Assembly (NCBI RefSeq): GCF_000620505.1 | Contig: NZ_JIBC01000007.1 | Span: 248,001-312,000, forward strand | Source: Sulfitobacter sp. 20_GPM-1509m | Lineage (GTDB): Bacteria; Pseudomonadota; Alphaproteobacteria; Rhodobacterales; Rhodobacteraceae | DNA length: 64,000 bases | Reading direction: 5' to 3' | The notes under the pieces: model-generated | What the model was told of the DNA's origin: nothing | What the model saw: only the letters and a program-made list of their open reading frames with translations | Databases searched by the model: none | Shown: positions 27,033 to 34,980 of the stretch, one piece after another | Layout: each line of letters starts with the position of its first letter | How positions within the stretch are numbered: position 1 is the first letter of the stretch | Translations under genes and position numbers: made by a program

Positions 27033-28725
27033 GTGCTTTGTCCTTTCCCAGACACGCAGCTTGCAGGGCGCGGCGGTCGATTTTGTCGGTGGTGCCACGG
27101 GTCAACGGCTCGGACTGGAACCAGAAATGCTCGGGCACTTTGAATTTGGCGATGTGATCGCGCAGGAATGCTTTCAGGTCTTCCTCGTCAGCGGTCTGCC
27201 CGGGTCGCAACTGAACAGCCGCGCCCACAACCTCGCCCAGACGGTCGTGCGGGACGCTGAACACACAGGCCTCGGCCACGGCGGGATGGCGGTGCAACGC
27301 GCCCTCGACATCCAGACATGCGATGTTCTCGCCGCCACGGATGATGATGTTTTTCTTGCGGTCCACGATGGTGACAATGCCCTCGGAGTCAATGAAACCC
27401 AGATCGCCGGACCGCAGCCAGCCATCTTTCAGCACTTCGGCGGTGGCTTCGGGCTTGTTCAGGTATTCGCGCATGTTGCAGGGGCTTTTGACAGTGATCT
27501 CGCCCACTTCGCCCACGGCGACGGGGTGGCCCGCATCATCCAGAAACCGAAGCTCCTGAACCGCGGGGTACAAGCGACCAACCGCGCCGGGACGCTCAAG
27601 GTATTCGTCCCCCAGCATGCCGATGCCGATGGCATTGGTTTCGGTCATGCCCCAGCCGGTTGCGACGGCTGCATTCTTGAATGTACCCGCAATCTCGGCC
27701 ACTTGTGCCGCGGGCCGTTTGGCCCCGCCGCTGCCGATATAGGTCAACAACGGCAATTCCTCGCCCATTTCGCGGGCAGCCACCACCAGATCGGCGGACT
27801 GTGTCGGAACCCCCAGAAATCGCGTGATCTTCTCGTCGCGGATCAACTCGACCGCTTTGCGCGCGTCCCACTTGGGCATGACCACAATCTTGGCACCCGC
27901 CGGCATGCTCAGCATAAAGCTGGGATGGGTGGCGGTCACATGGAACAGCGGTGTGACGATCAACACGGCAGGGCGCGGAGCCACGGCGTCGGGGTCCTCG
28001 GGTGGGTCGATCAGCGGGCCCATGACAAAGGTCAGCAGCCATGAATAAACGGCGTTCACGACGCCGCGGTGGGTTTGCACCACACCCTTGGGTTTGCCGG
28101 TGGTCCCCGAGGAATACATGATCGCAAAGTCGTCGTCGGTGTCGATGGTGACATCAGGTGCCGCGACTTCGCCCAGACCCTGCATCAGATCGGTGTAGCG
28201 CAGCGGCGTTTGCGCATCGCGCGTTCCGATGATCGTCAGCCCCAGCGCCTGTTCGATCGGGGCCAGCCGTGCGGCGCGGTCGCCATCGGCCAGAACCAGC
28301 TTGGCCGCGCTGTCTTGCAGCGCATAGTCCAACTCTTCGGTGGTCCACCAACCGTTCAGGAACACCACAACACCGCCAAGCGAGGCAATCGCCATCATGC
28401 CCAGCAGCAATTCGGGGCTGTTGCGCATGGCCAGCGCCACCCGCGTGCCCCGCGTCACGCCGAACCGCGTCGCCAGCACATGGGCCAGCCGGTTCACATC
28501 GCCAATGAATGCATCATAGGTCCAGCGTTCGCCTTCGAACACCAGATATTCCGCCGCACCGTTGTCCATAGCTTCGCGGCTGTTGCGCATCATGGCGGCA
28601 ACATCTCCGGGAATATTCTTGTATACGGTGTAATCGACGCCGCGAATATTGGTGGTGGTCAGCTCGAAGGTCGGGTTGGTGGCGGTCACATGGGCCGCGG
28701 CCTGATCATAGCTCATAGCAGTCAT
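27025..28725 (-). CDS. AMP-dependent acyl-CoA synthetase/ligase
   Basis: A 566-residue class I adenylate-forming enzyme. MYSSGTTGKPKGVVQTH is the P-loop, GWGMTETNAIG the A5 motif, LRSGDLGFIDSEG with VDRKKNIIIRGGENI the A7-A8 hinge, and RGTTDKIDRRAL the C-terminal Lys. It activates a carboxylic acid to the CoA thioester, the entry step for the operon behind it. The ATG at 28725 lacks a strong ribosome-binding site but overlaps the stop of a 14-codon frame that has one. MSYDQ at 28716 is an alternative start. Confidence 0.88.
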   Translation of the reverse strand: MTAMSYDQAAAHVTATNPTFELTTTNIRGVDYTVYKNIPGDVAAMMRNSREAMDNGAAEYLVFEGERWTYDAFIGDVNRLAHVLATRFGVTRGTRVALAMRNSPELLLGMMAIASLGGVVVFLNGWWTTEELDYALQDSAAKLVLADGDRAARLAPIEQALGLTIIGTRDAQTPLRYTDLMQGLGEVAAPDVTIDTDDDFAIMYSSGTTGKPKGVVQTHRGVVNAVYSWLLTFVMGPLIDPPEDPDAVAPRPAVLIVTPLFHVTATHPSFMLSMPAGAKIVVMPKWDARKAVELIRDEKITRFLGVPTQSADLVVAAREMGEELPLLTYIGSGGAKRPAAQVAEIAGTFKNAAVATGWGMTETNAIGIGMLGDEYLERPGAVGRLYPAVQELRFLDDAGHPVAVGEVGEITVKSPCNMREYLNKPEATAEVLKDGWLRSGDLGFIDSEGIVTIVDRKKNIIIRGGENIACLDVEGALHRHPAVAEACVFSVPHDRLGEVVGAAVQLRPGQTADEEDLKAFLRDHIAKFKVPEHFWFQSEPLTRGTTDKIDRRALQAACLGKDKAHA

Positions 28726-28766
28726 CGCAGGCCCGCCGTGCGGCTTGCGTACATGGAAACGGCCAT
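28722..28766 (-). CDS. Possible 14-residue leader peptide coupled to the ligase gene
   Basis: The frame MAVSMYASRTAGLR begins at 28766 with GGGAGG seven bases upstream, the best ribosome-binding site in this 5' region. It stops in an ATGA overlap with the ligase start at 28725. The ligase ATG itself has no clear Shine-Dalgarno sequence, so translation of the short frame could deliver ribosomes to it. It is too short for homology, and only the ribosome-binding site and the overlap support it. Confidence 0.3.
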   Translation of the reverse strand: MAVSMYASRTAGLR

Positions 28767-28999
28767 GTGAATCCTCCCATTTTTGTGGACCGGGACTTCC
28801 TCCTTCCCGGTTCCTCAGGGTCAACCCTAGGCCCAAAAGAACGCACTGCCAATACCGCAGAATGGAATTGCGTTTCGCTGCGACGTAAGGTCAGAAAAAC
28901 CGCCGATGGGGAAAACTTCGCGTTTACGTTGCGTTGACAACAGGCCGTCCGCACGTGACAAGTTGACGGATACACTGACGCCGCAAAAGGCCGCCCGCT

Positions 29000-30628
29000 A
29001 TGACAGTTAAGACGATTTCCACCACCGCTTTCAATGACCAAAAACCGGGAACTTCGGGCCTTCGCAAAAAGACGCGCAGCTTCATGGTGCCGCATTATCT
29101 GGAAAATTACGTTGCGGCGACCTTCACCGCGATTGGCGGTGGCTCGGGCAAATCATTTGTGCTGGGCGGGGACGGTCGATTCTTCAACCGTGAGGCCATT
29201 CAGACGATCCTGAAAATGGCCGCAGCCCAGGGCGCTGCAAGGGTCATCGTGGGGCAGGGCGGTTTGCTGTCGACGCCCGCAGCCTCGCACCTGATCCGCC
29301 TGAACGGTGCCGATGGCGGTTTCATCCTGTCGGCCAGCCACAACCCCGGCGGCATCGACGCGGACTTTGGCCTGAAGTTCAACGCGGCCAACGGCGGCCC
29401 CGCGTCCGAGGCGTTGACGGCCAGGATCTACGACGCGACGCTGGCAATCGAGAGCTATGATATGGCCGATGTGGAGGATGTGAACCTCGACACGGTTGGT
29501 CAGACGCAGATCGGCGATATGGTCATCGACGTGGTGGATCCCGTGGCCGACTACAGCGACCTGATGGCCAGCCTCTTTGACTTTGACGCGATCCGCGCGC
29601 TGTTTGCAGGCGGGTTCACCATGCGGTTCGACGCCATGCACGCGGTCACGGGACCATACGCCCACGCGATCCTCGAGGATACGCTGGGCGCGGCCAAGGG
29701 CACCGTCGTCAACGGCACCCCCTCCGAGGATTTCGGCAAAGGTCACCCCGATCCGAACCCGATCTGGGCCAAGGATCTGATGGACCTGATGCTGTCAGCC
29801 GCAGCGCCCGACATGGGCGCAGCCTCGGATGGCGACGGTGACCGCAACATGATTGTGGGGAAGGGCACCTATATCACGCCCTCGGACAGTCTGGCGATGT
29901 TGGCGGCCAACGCCCATCTTGCACCGGCCTACCGGGACGGGATCGCGGGCATTGCCCGCTCCATGCCCACCAGCGCCGCCGCCGACCGGGTGGCCGAGGC
30001 GTTGGGGGTCCCGTGTTTTGAAACGCCAACGGGCTGGAAGTTCTTCGGCACGCTGCTGGACGCGGGCCGCGTGACCATCTGCGGCGAGGAAAGCGCCGGC
30101 ACCGGATCGCATCACGTGCGCGAGAAAGACGGTCTTTGGGCGGTTTTGCTGTGGCTGAACATTCTGGCCGCACGCGACATGACCGTGGCGCAGGTTCAGG
30201 CCGATCATTGGCAGCGGTTCGGGCGCAATTACTATGCGCGCCATGACTACGAAGCAGTCGAAAGCGCGCGCGCCGAGGCGATGATGGCCCATCTGCGCGG
30301 GCAACTGGACACTTTGGCGGGGCAGAGCTTTGCCGGGCTGACGGTCACAAAGGCAGACGATTTCTCCTATACCGATCCCGTCGACGGATCGACAAGTGCC
30401 GCTCAGGGCATCCGCTTGTTCTTCGAGGGCGGCGCGCGCGCCGTGTTCCGCCTTTCGGGCACCGGCACCGAAGGGGCGACCATCCGGCTTTACCTTGAGC
30501 AGTTCATGGACACCGGAGATCACACCGCCCCGGTGGATCAAGTGCTGGATCAGGTGCGCCAGGCGGCGCTTGAAATCAGCGATCTGCCTGCTTTGACAGG
30601 GCGCACCGCCCCCGACGTAAAGACCTGA
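29000..30628 (+). CDS. pgm: Phosphoglucomutase (alpha-D-glucose specific)
   Basis: A 542-residue alpha-D-phosphohexomutase, the length of the eukaryote-like Pgm group. KPGTSGLRKKT near residue 17 is the N-terminal substrate loop, LSASHNPGGIDADFG carries the phospho-Ser (SASHNPGG), DGDGDRNM is the metal-binding loop, GEESAGTGSHHVREKDG the sugar-binding loop and RLSGTGTEGATIRLY the C-terminal phosphate-binding loop. It interconverts glucose 1- and 6-phosphate for glycan and exopolysaccharide supply. It is divergent from the acyl-CoA ligase operon and monocistronic. Confidence 0.94.
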   Translation: MTVKTISTTAFNDQKPGTSGLRKKTRSFMVPHYLENYVAATFTAIGGGSGKSFVLGGDGRFFNREAIQTILKMAAAQGAARVIVGQGGLLSTPAASHLIRLNGADGGFILSASHNPGGIDADFGLKFNAANGGPASEALTARIYDATLAIESYDMADVEDVNLDTVGQTQIGDMVIDVVDPVADYSDLMASLFDFDAIRALFAGGFTMRFDAMHAVTGPYAHAILEDTLGAAKGTVVNGTPSEDFGKGHPDPNPIWAKDLMDLMLSAAAPDMGAASDGDGDRNMIVGKGTYITPSDSLAMLAANAHLAPAYRDGIAGIARSMPTSAAADRVAEALGVPCFETPTGWKFFGTLLDAGRVTICGEESAGTGSHHVREKDGLWAVLLWLNILAARDMTVAQVQADHWQRFGRNYYARHDYEAVESARAEAMMAHLRGQLDTLAGQSFAGLTVTKADDFSYTDPVDGSTSAAQGIRLFFEGGARAVFRLSGTGTEGATIRLYLEQFMDTGDHTAPVDQVLDQVRQAALEISDLPALTGRTAPDVKT

Positions 30629-30703
30629 GGTACACGGCAAAGGTGCAAATTTCCCTATGAATTTCCACTGTTTGCGTCGGGATTTACGCTTTACATCTCG
30701 CAA

Positions 30704-30752
30704 CTACGTCTTTTAACCTACGTCTATTACGGCAGGTCTTTGCTCAAAGACC
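30704..30752 (+). promoter_or_regulatory. Direct repeats and hairpin upstream of the kinase operon
   Basis: CTACGTCT occurs at 30704-30711 and again at 30718-30725, 14 bases apart. Next comes a perfect inverted repeat GGTCTTTG-CT-CAAAGACC (30735-30752) that ends 24 bases before the GTG start of the kinase. On the plus strand the stem is followed by A-rich rather than T-rich sequence, so it looks like an operator or leader structure more than a terminator. Confidence 0.5.
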
Positions 30753-30776
30753 GCAAAAAACCAATAGGCGATTGAC

Positions 30777-33176
30777 GTGTTTGAAAACTGGCGAAAGGTC
30801 TCAACTCCACGGGCCCAATCGGTCATTTATCCGGTCGAAATCTCGCAATGCCGCATTTCCGAACAGATGTGGGTGCCCAAGGGGTCCATCGCTTATGAGT
30901 TGCGCGATGCCAACGGACGCCGCATTGGCCTGAAGGCGCCCTATGACGGATTTGTGCATCCGTTTCTGGCCGTGGGTCAAACCATCGACAGCCCCGCCGT
31001 CGCCTTTTACGTGGTGCAGGCCGAAGAGGGGGCTGAACTGGACAGTGAAGGGCGCGTGCATCATGCGTCCAATGCCGACTACGCCCCTTCGGGTGACGCG
31101 GACATTGCCGAAGACGACCAGTGGGAAGACGAAGAGCTGGGCGAGGAGCTGCCCAACGGCACGACGCTGGCCAACGGGCAATACACCATCAAACGCTACA
31201 TTGCGGCGGGCGGTTTCGGCATCACCTATTTCGCCGAGGACAACCTGGGCCGGTCCGTGGTCATCAAGGAGTGCTTTCCTGCCTCGATCTCGCGCCGACG
31301 GGATACCCGCGTCAGCGCCGCGACCCGCGACCAGCAGCCGACGCTGCGCAAGTGCATCCGCCTGTTCGTGAAAGAGGCGCGGGTGCTGGCGCAGTTGCAC
31401 CACCCCAATATCGTGGGCGTCAAAGGCTGTTTCGAGGAAAACGGCACCGCCTATATGGTGCTGGAACGTGTGCACGGCCGTGACATCGACTGGAACCTTG
31501 AGCACAACCGCGAGGCGTTGACGCCCGAGTTCGTGGAATTTCTGGCGCGCACGATGCTGGACACGCTGCGCACGGTTCACGACGCCGGAATGCTGCACCG
31601 CGATGTGTCGCCCGGAAACATCATGATCGACGAGAACAGCCAGCCGATGCTGATCGACTTTGGCGCGGCGCGTGCCGAAGTGACGAAGGCCAGCCGTGCC
31701 GTGTCGACGCATCCTGTGGTCAAGGACGGCTATTCCCCCAATGAGCTGTATATCGCAGGTGCCTTGCAGACACCTGCGACCGACCTCTATGCGCTGGCGG
31801 GCACATTGTACCACGTGATCACCGGGGACGTGCCGCCCGCTGCGGATATGCGCCAGCATATGAAATCCAACGGCGAGGCAGACCCCTACTTGCCCCTGTC
31901 GGGGCAATATCCAGATCAGGCGCAAGGCCTGTTGTCGGCCATCGACAAATGCATGTCCCTGCGCATCGCCGACCGCTGTCAGACCGCCGCCGAATGGCTG
32001 GCGATGATGGACACAAAGGCTCCGGCAAGGGACGGGGCCAAAGCCGCAGAGGTAAAAAAGGCCAAATCCGCCTCCGAAAAGGCCGCGCCTGCAAAAGCCC
32101 CGTCGCTCACGGCCTTTCTGGCAACGGCATTGTCGCGCCAGAACTCGGGTGCTTTGAACAAGACACCGCTGGTGGCCCCCGAAACCCTGCGCGACTGGGC
32201 GCGCGACCTGATCGAAAAGGCGCGGCTGTTTCACGGCAGCAACAAGGCCTTTGGCCTGTTGACGCCGGATGATTTCACCGTGGTCGATGGCAAGCATCTG
32301 ACGCTGCGCCTGGATTTCGAGCCGGTGCCGATGTCGGCCAAGATTGATGCCGCAGACGTGCCTGCAGCGATGACCCGCTATGTCGCGCCAGAGCTGCTGG
32401 CAGCGGATGTGGCAGTGTCGCAGGCGTCGGATGTCTATGCGGTTGCCGCGATCCTGTTCGCCTGCCTGACCGGTCGTCCGCCCGCCGCCGACGCCGCGCG
32501 CAAGATCCCCGCCACGATGTTCGGCCCCAAGCCGTTGTTCGACACCATCGACGCGGCGCTGAGCCCCAGACCCGGACAGCGCCCGACCCTGGACGCCTTT
32601 GCACGGTTTACGACCCTTTCGACCCGCGACGCCGAAACGGCAAAGGCGGCCGGCAAGGTAACACCAAAGGCGCAGCCCAAGCCGCGCGCCAGCGCCAAGG
32701 ATGCCGCGAAGGCATCCCCGAAACAGACCGCGTCTGCGGAACACCCGACCGGGTTCCTGTCGTGGATCACATTGGTCATGACCGGGGCCCTGATCCCGTT
32801 GGCGGTGGCATCGGTGGCGAATGTATTTACCTTTGGCGACCCGCTCTATTCTTTTGAAACCTTGCGGCTCTTCATCGGAGAGACCTTTGGCGTGGATGGC
32901 GATGTGCCGTGGTTCGCGGCGGCGTTGCTGGCGCTGAGCGGTGTGATCTTTGCACTGGTCACCCGTCAGGCCCGCAAGGTGCGCCCGGCGCCTGAACGGC
33001 GCTGGCTGCCCGTTGTTTCAGCCTTTCTTCTGGGGTTCCAGATCCTGCCCGTTCTGCTGGCCGAACAGGTCTATACCGAGGCCCCCTCGCACCATGAACT
33101 TTTGCTGAGCGTCGGCTTGGGGGCGGTTTTTGCCCTTGTGGCCGTATTCCTCTTTCGCCCGAAACCCGCCGCCTGA
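30777..33176 (+). CDS. Membrane Ser/Thr protein kinase with lipoyl-like N-terminus and a second degenerate kinase lobe
   Basis: A 799-residue protein from a GTG start; the nearest in-frame stop is 12 bases upstream. Residues 30-80 resemble a biotinyl/lipoyl-type half-barrel (VPKGSIAYEL then KAPYDGFV) without a modifiable Lys. Residues 134-410 are an active Hanks-type kinase: AAGGFG glycine loop, Lys164, Glu200, HRD 274-276 with Asn281, DFG 294-296. Residues 437-615 look like another kinase C-lobe (RYVAPELL, SDVYAVAAIL, PGQRPT) with no glycine loop, HRD or DFG, hence a pseudokinase. An Ala/Lys/Pro linker leads to four predicted membrane helices (about 661-684, 711-730, 743-763, 772-793). It is the first gene of the operon and resembles PpkA-type kinases of FHA/PP2C modules. 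Confidence 0.9.
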   Translation: MFENWRKVSTPRAQSVIYPVEISQCRISEQMWVPKGSIAYELRDANGRRIGLKAPYDGFVHPFLAVGQTIDSPAVAFYVVQAEEGAELDSEGRVHHASNADYAPSGDADIAEDDQWEDEELGEELPNGTTLANGQYTIKRYIAAGGFGITYFAEDNLGRSVVIKECFPASISRRRDTRVSAATRDQQPTLRKCIRLFVKEARVLAQLHHPNIVGVKGCFEENGTAYMVLERVHGRDIDWNLEHNREALTPEFVEFLARTMLDTLRTVHDAGMLHRDVSPGNIMIDENSQPMLIDFGAARAEVTKASRAVSTHPVVKDGYSPNELYIAGALQTPATDLYALAGTLYHVITGDVPPAADMRQHMKSNGEADPYLPLSGQYPDQAQGLLSAIDKCMSLRIADRCQTAAEWLAMMDTKAPARDGAKAAEVKKAKSASEKAAPAKAPSLTAFLATALSRQNSGALNKTPLVAPETLRDWARDLIEKARLFHGSNKAFGLLTPDDFTVVDGKHLTLRLDFEPVPMSAKIDAADVPAAMTRYVAPELLAADVAVSQASDVYAVAAILFACLTGRPPAADAARKIPATMFGPKPLFDTIDAALSPRPGQRPTLDAFARFTTLSTRDAETAKAAGKVTPKAQPKPRASAKDAAKASPKQTASAEHPTGFLSWITLVMTGALIPLAVASVANVFTFGDPLYSFETLRLFIGETFGVDGDVPWFAAALLALSGVIFALVTRQARKVRPAPERRWLPVVSAFLLGFQILPVLLAEQVYTEAPSHHELLLSVGLGAVFALVAVFLFRPKPAA

Positions 33177-33223
33177 GGCGATCACAAGCCCCATCTTGGG
33201 ACCGAATTAAAAAGGAAAGACAG

Positions 33224-33811
33224 ATGGTAAATAAACAGTTCTACCGCTCGTCGGACCTGCCTGATGCCGAAGGCAGTGCCTCGAAGAAAACACGGCCCAT
33301 CGGCGACAACGCAGGGCGCGGTGCGGCGACCACACCAGCCGAAGAGATGCGGATGACGCCCGACCCGGAAGCCACCGCGCGCAAGAGCCCGCCCAAAACA
33401 CGGCCCCTGGGCCATGGCGGCAGCCGCGCGGAAGCAGCCCCGATGATGGACGCCGACGACGACAGCCTGCCCGTGGTCGGTTGGCTGGTCATCTACAAAG
33501 GGCCCGGTCGCGGCAAGGCCGTGCAACTGGTCAACGGCATGAACGCGATCGGGCGCGGCGACGATCAGGCCGTGCAGGTGGATTTCGGCGATGAGAGCAT
33601 TTCGCGCGGCACCCATGCCTATGTGATCTACGACGACGAGGAACGCAATTTCCACGTCAGCCACGGCGGCAAGCAGAACCTTGTGCGCCTGAACGGCAAG
33701 CCTGTGCTGAATTCGGAACCGCTGGCCAATGGCGACAACATTCGTCTGGGGGCCACGACCATGCGGTTCTGCGCGCTCTGCGGGCCGGATTTCGACTGGT
33801 CCGACGCATGA
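33224..33811 (+). CDS. FHA-domain protein with duplicated KTRP motif
   Basis: A 195-residue cytoplasmic protein. The first 80 residues are polar and probably disordered, and contain KTRPIG (22-27) and KTRPLG (58-63). Each centres on a Thr flanked by basic residues, so both are plausible phosphorylation sites for the upstream kinase. Residues 88-185 form an FHA domain that binds phosphothreonine: IGRG (Arg111), SISRGTHAYV (Ser127, Arg128, His131) and RLNGKPV (Asn157-Gly158). AAGGAAAG precedes the start, and the stop overlaps the phosphatase gene. A GarA/Fha-like adaptor role is inferred. Confidence 0.88.
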   Translation: MVNKQFYRSSDLPDAEGSASKKTRPIGDNAGRGAATTPAEEMRMTPDPEATARKSPPKTRPLGHGGSRAEAAPMMDADDDSLPVVGWLVIYKGPGRGKAVQLVNGMNAIGRGDDQAVQVDFGDESISRGTHAYVIYDDEERNFHVSHGGKQNLVRLNGKPVLNSEPLANGDNIRLGATTMRFCALCGPDFDWSDA

Positions 33812-34980
33812 GCAAGGCGCGGTTTCATTACGACACGGCCTTTGCGCTGTCACAGGGCGGGCGGGACTATCAGGAAGACTGCCTGTTGTCCGCCTTTGGC
33901 GGTGGCGCGGCGCAGGGCTTTGCCGTTCTGGCCGATGGCATGGGCGGGCAGGCAGCGGGCGACGTCGCCTCGCAGCTGGTCGCCTATGAGGTCGCGTTCG
34001 ACCTGCAAAACCGTCTGCGCGACGGGCCGGGGGCCGAGAACGGTCTGCCTGCAAGCCTGCGCGGCATGGCGGACCGTGCCAATGAAACCATCGCCGACAA
34101 TGTCGAACACAACCCCGACCGCGAGGGCATGGGGGCCACGCTGCTGGCCACCGTCATGTTCCAGAACCGGCTGTATTGGGTCTCTGTGGGCGACAGCCCG
34201 CTGTACCTCTACCGCGACGGCGCGCTGCGTCAGATCAACGAGGATCACTCCATGGCCCCGATCATCGCCAAGATGGTCGAGGATGGCGAGCTTGATCCAG
34301 AGGCGGCGCTGAACCACCCCAACCGCAATGCGCTGACCTCGGTGCTGATGGGGGGCAAGGTCAAGCTGAAGAACGCGCCCGAGGCGGCCACCGAACTGCA
34401 ACAGGGCGACGTGGTGATTGCCGCCAGCGACGGGCTGCAATTCCTGTCCGATGCGATGATTGCCGAGGTTCTGGCCGAACAGGCAGATGCGTCGTCGCAG
34501 CAGATATGCACCGCGCTGATGCAAGCGCTCGAGGCGCTGGACGACCCCGATCAGGACAACATCGCCATTCTGGTGCTGCAACTGGCCCGCCAGACCGACA
34601 TGCCGCCACCACCGCGCGGACGGCCCCAGCAGATCACCCGCGAACGGCCCAAAGCCGCTGCCGCCGCCGTGCGCAGCGTCGAGACCTTCATGCCCGAGCC
34701 GGACCCGGAGCAGATCAAACAAGCCGCCCCGCAGCCCGCAGCGCCTGCGGGGCAGGCCACTCCGTCCAAGCTGCCGCTGGCCTTGATCGCCGGCGTTATC
34801 GTGGCCGCACTCGTCGTTCTGGTGCTGGCCTATCTCTTTATTTTCAGCCGCCCCGCGCCGGGTCGGATGCAAATGTCTGAATACCCCGTGACATCGGAAC
34901 GTGCGTCCGCAAGTGCCGCCCGCGAAACGGATAAACATCTTGGCTATGACCAGAACCGGAGCATGAGCAGTGGCAGATAA
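33808..34980 (+). CDS. PP2C-family protein phosphatase with C-terminal membrane anchor
   Basis: A 390-residue protein. The PPM/PP2C catalytic domain (1-250) has YQEDCLL with metal-ligand Asp24, LADGMGGQAAGD (41-52), GATLLATV, VSVGDSPLYLYRDG, ASDGLQFLSD and DNIAILVL (the last Asp ligand). A proline-rich stretch precedes one strong membrane helix (about 322-346) and a 44-residue tail predicted outside. It would remove the phosphates placed by the kinase at 30777, at the same membrane. Its N-terminus overlaps the FHA gene by ATGA, so kinase, adaptor and phosphatase are made together. Confidence 0.92.
   Translation: MSKARFHYDTAFALSQGGRDYQEDCLLSAFGGGAAQGFAVLADGMGGQAAGDVASQLVAYEVAFDLQNRLRDGPGAENGLPASLRGMADRANETIADNVEHNPDREGMGATLLATVMFQNRLYWVSVGDSPLYLYRDGALRQINEDHSMAPIIAKMVEDGELDPEAALNHPNRNALTSVLMGGKVKLKNAPEAATELQQGDVVIAASDGLQFLSDAMIAEVLAEQADASSQQICTALMQALEALDDPDQDNIAILVLQLARQTDMPPPPRGRPQQITRERPKAAAAAVRSVETFMPEPDPEQIKQAAPQPAAPAGQATPSKLPLALIAGVIVAALVVLVLAYLFIFSRPAPGRMQMSEYPVTSERASASAARETDKHLGYDQNRSMSSGR

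Noticed and set aside
28934-28939. TTGACA as a -35 box for phosphoglucomutase
   Set aside because: No acceptable -10 hexamer lies 16-18 bases downstream, so a promoter could not be supported.
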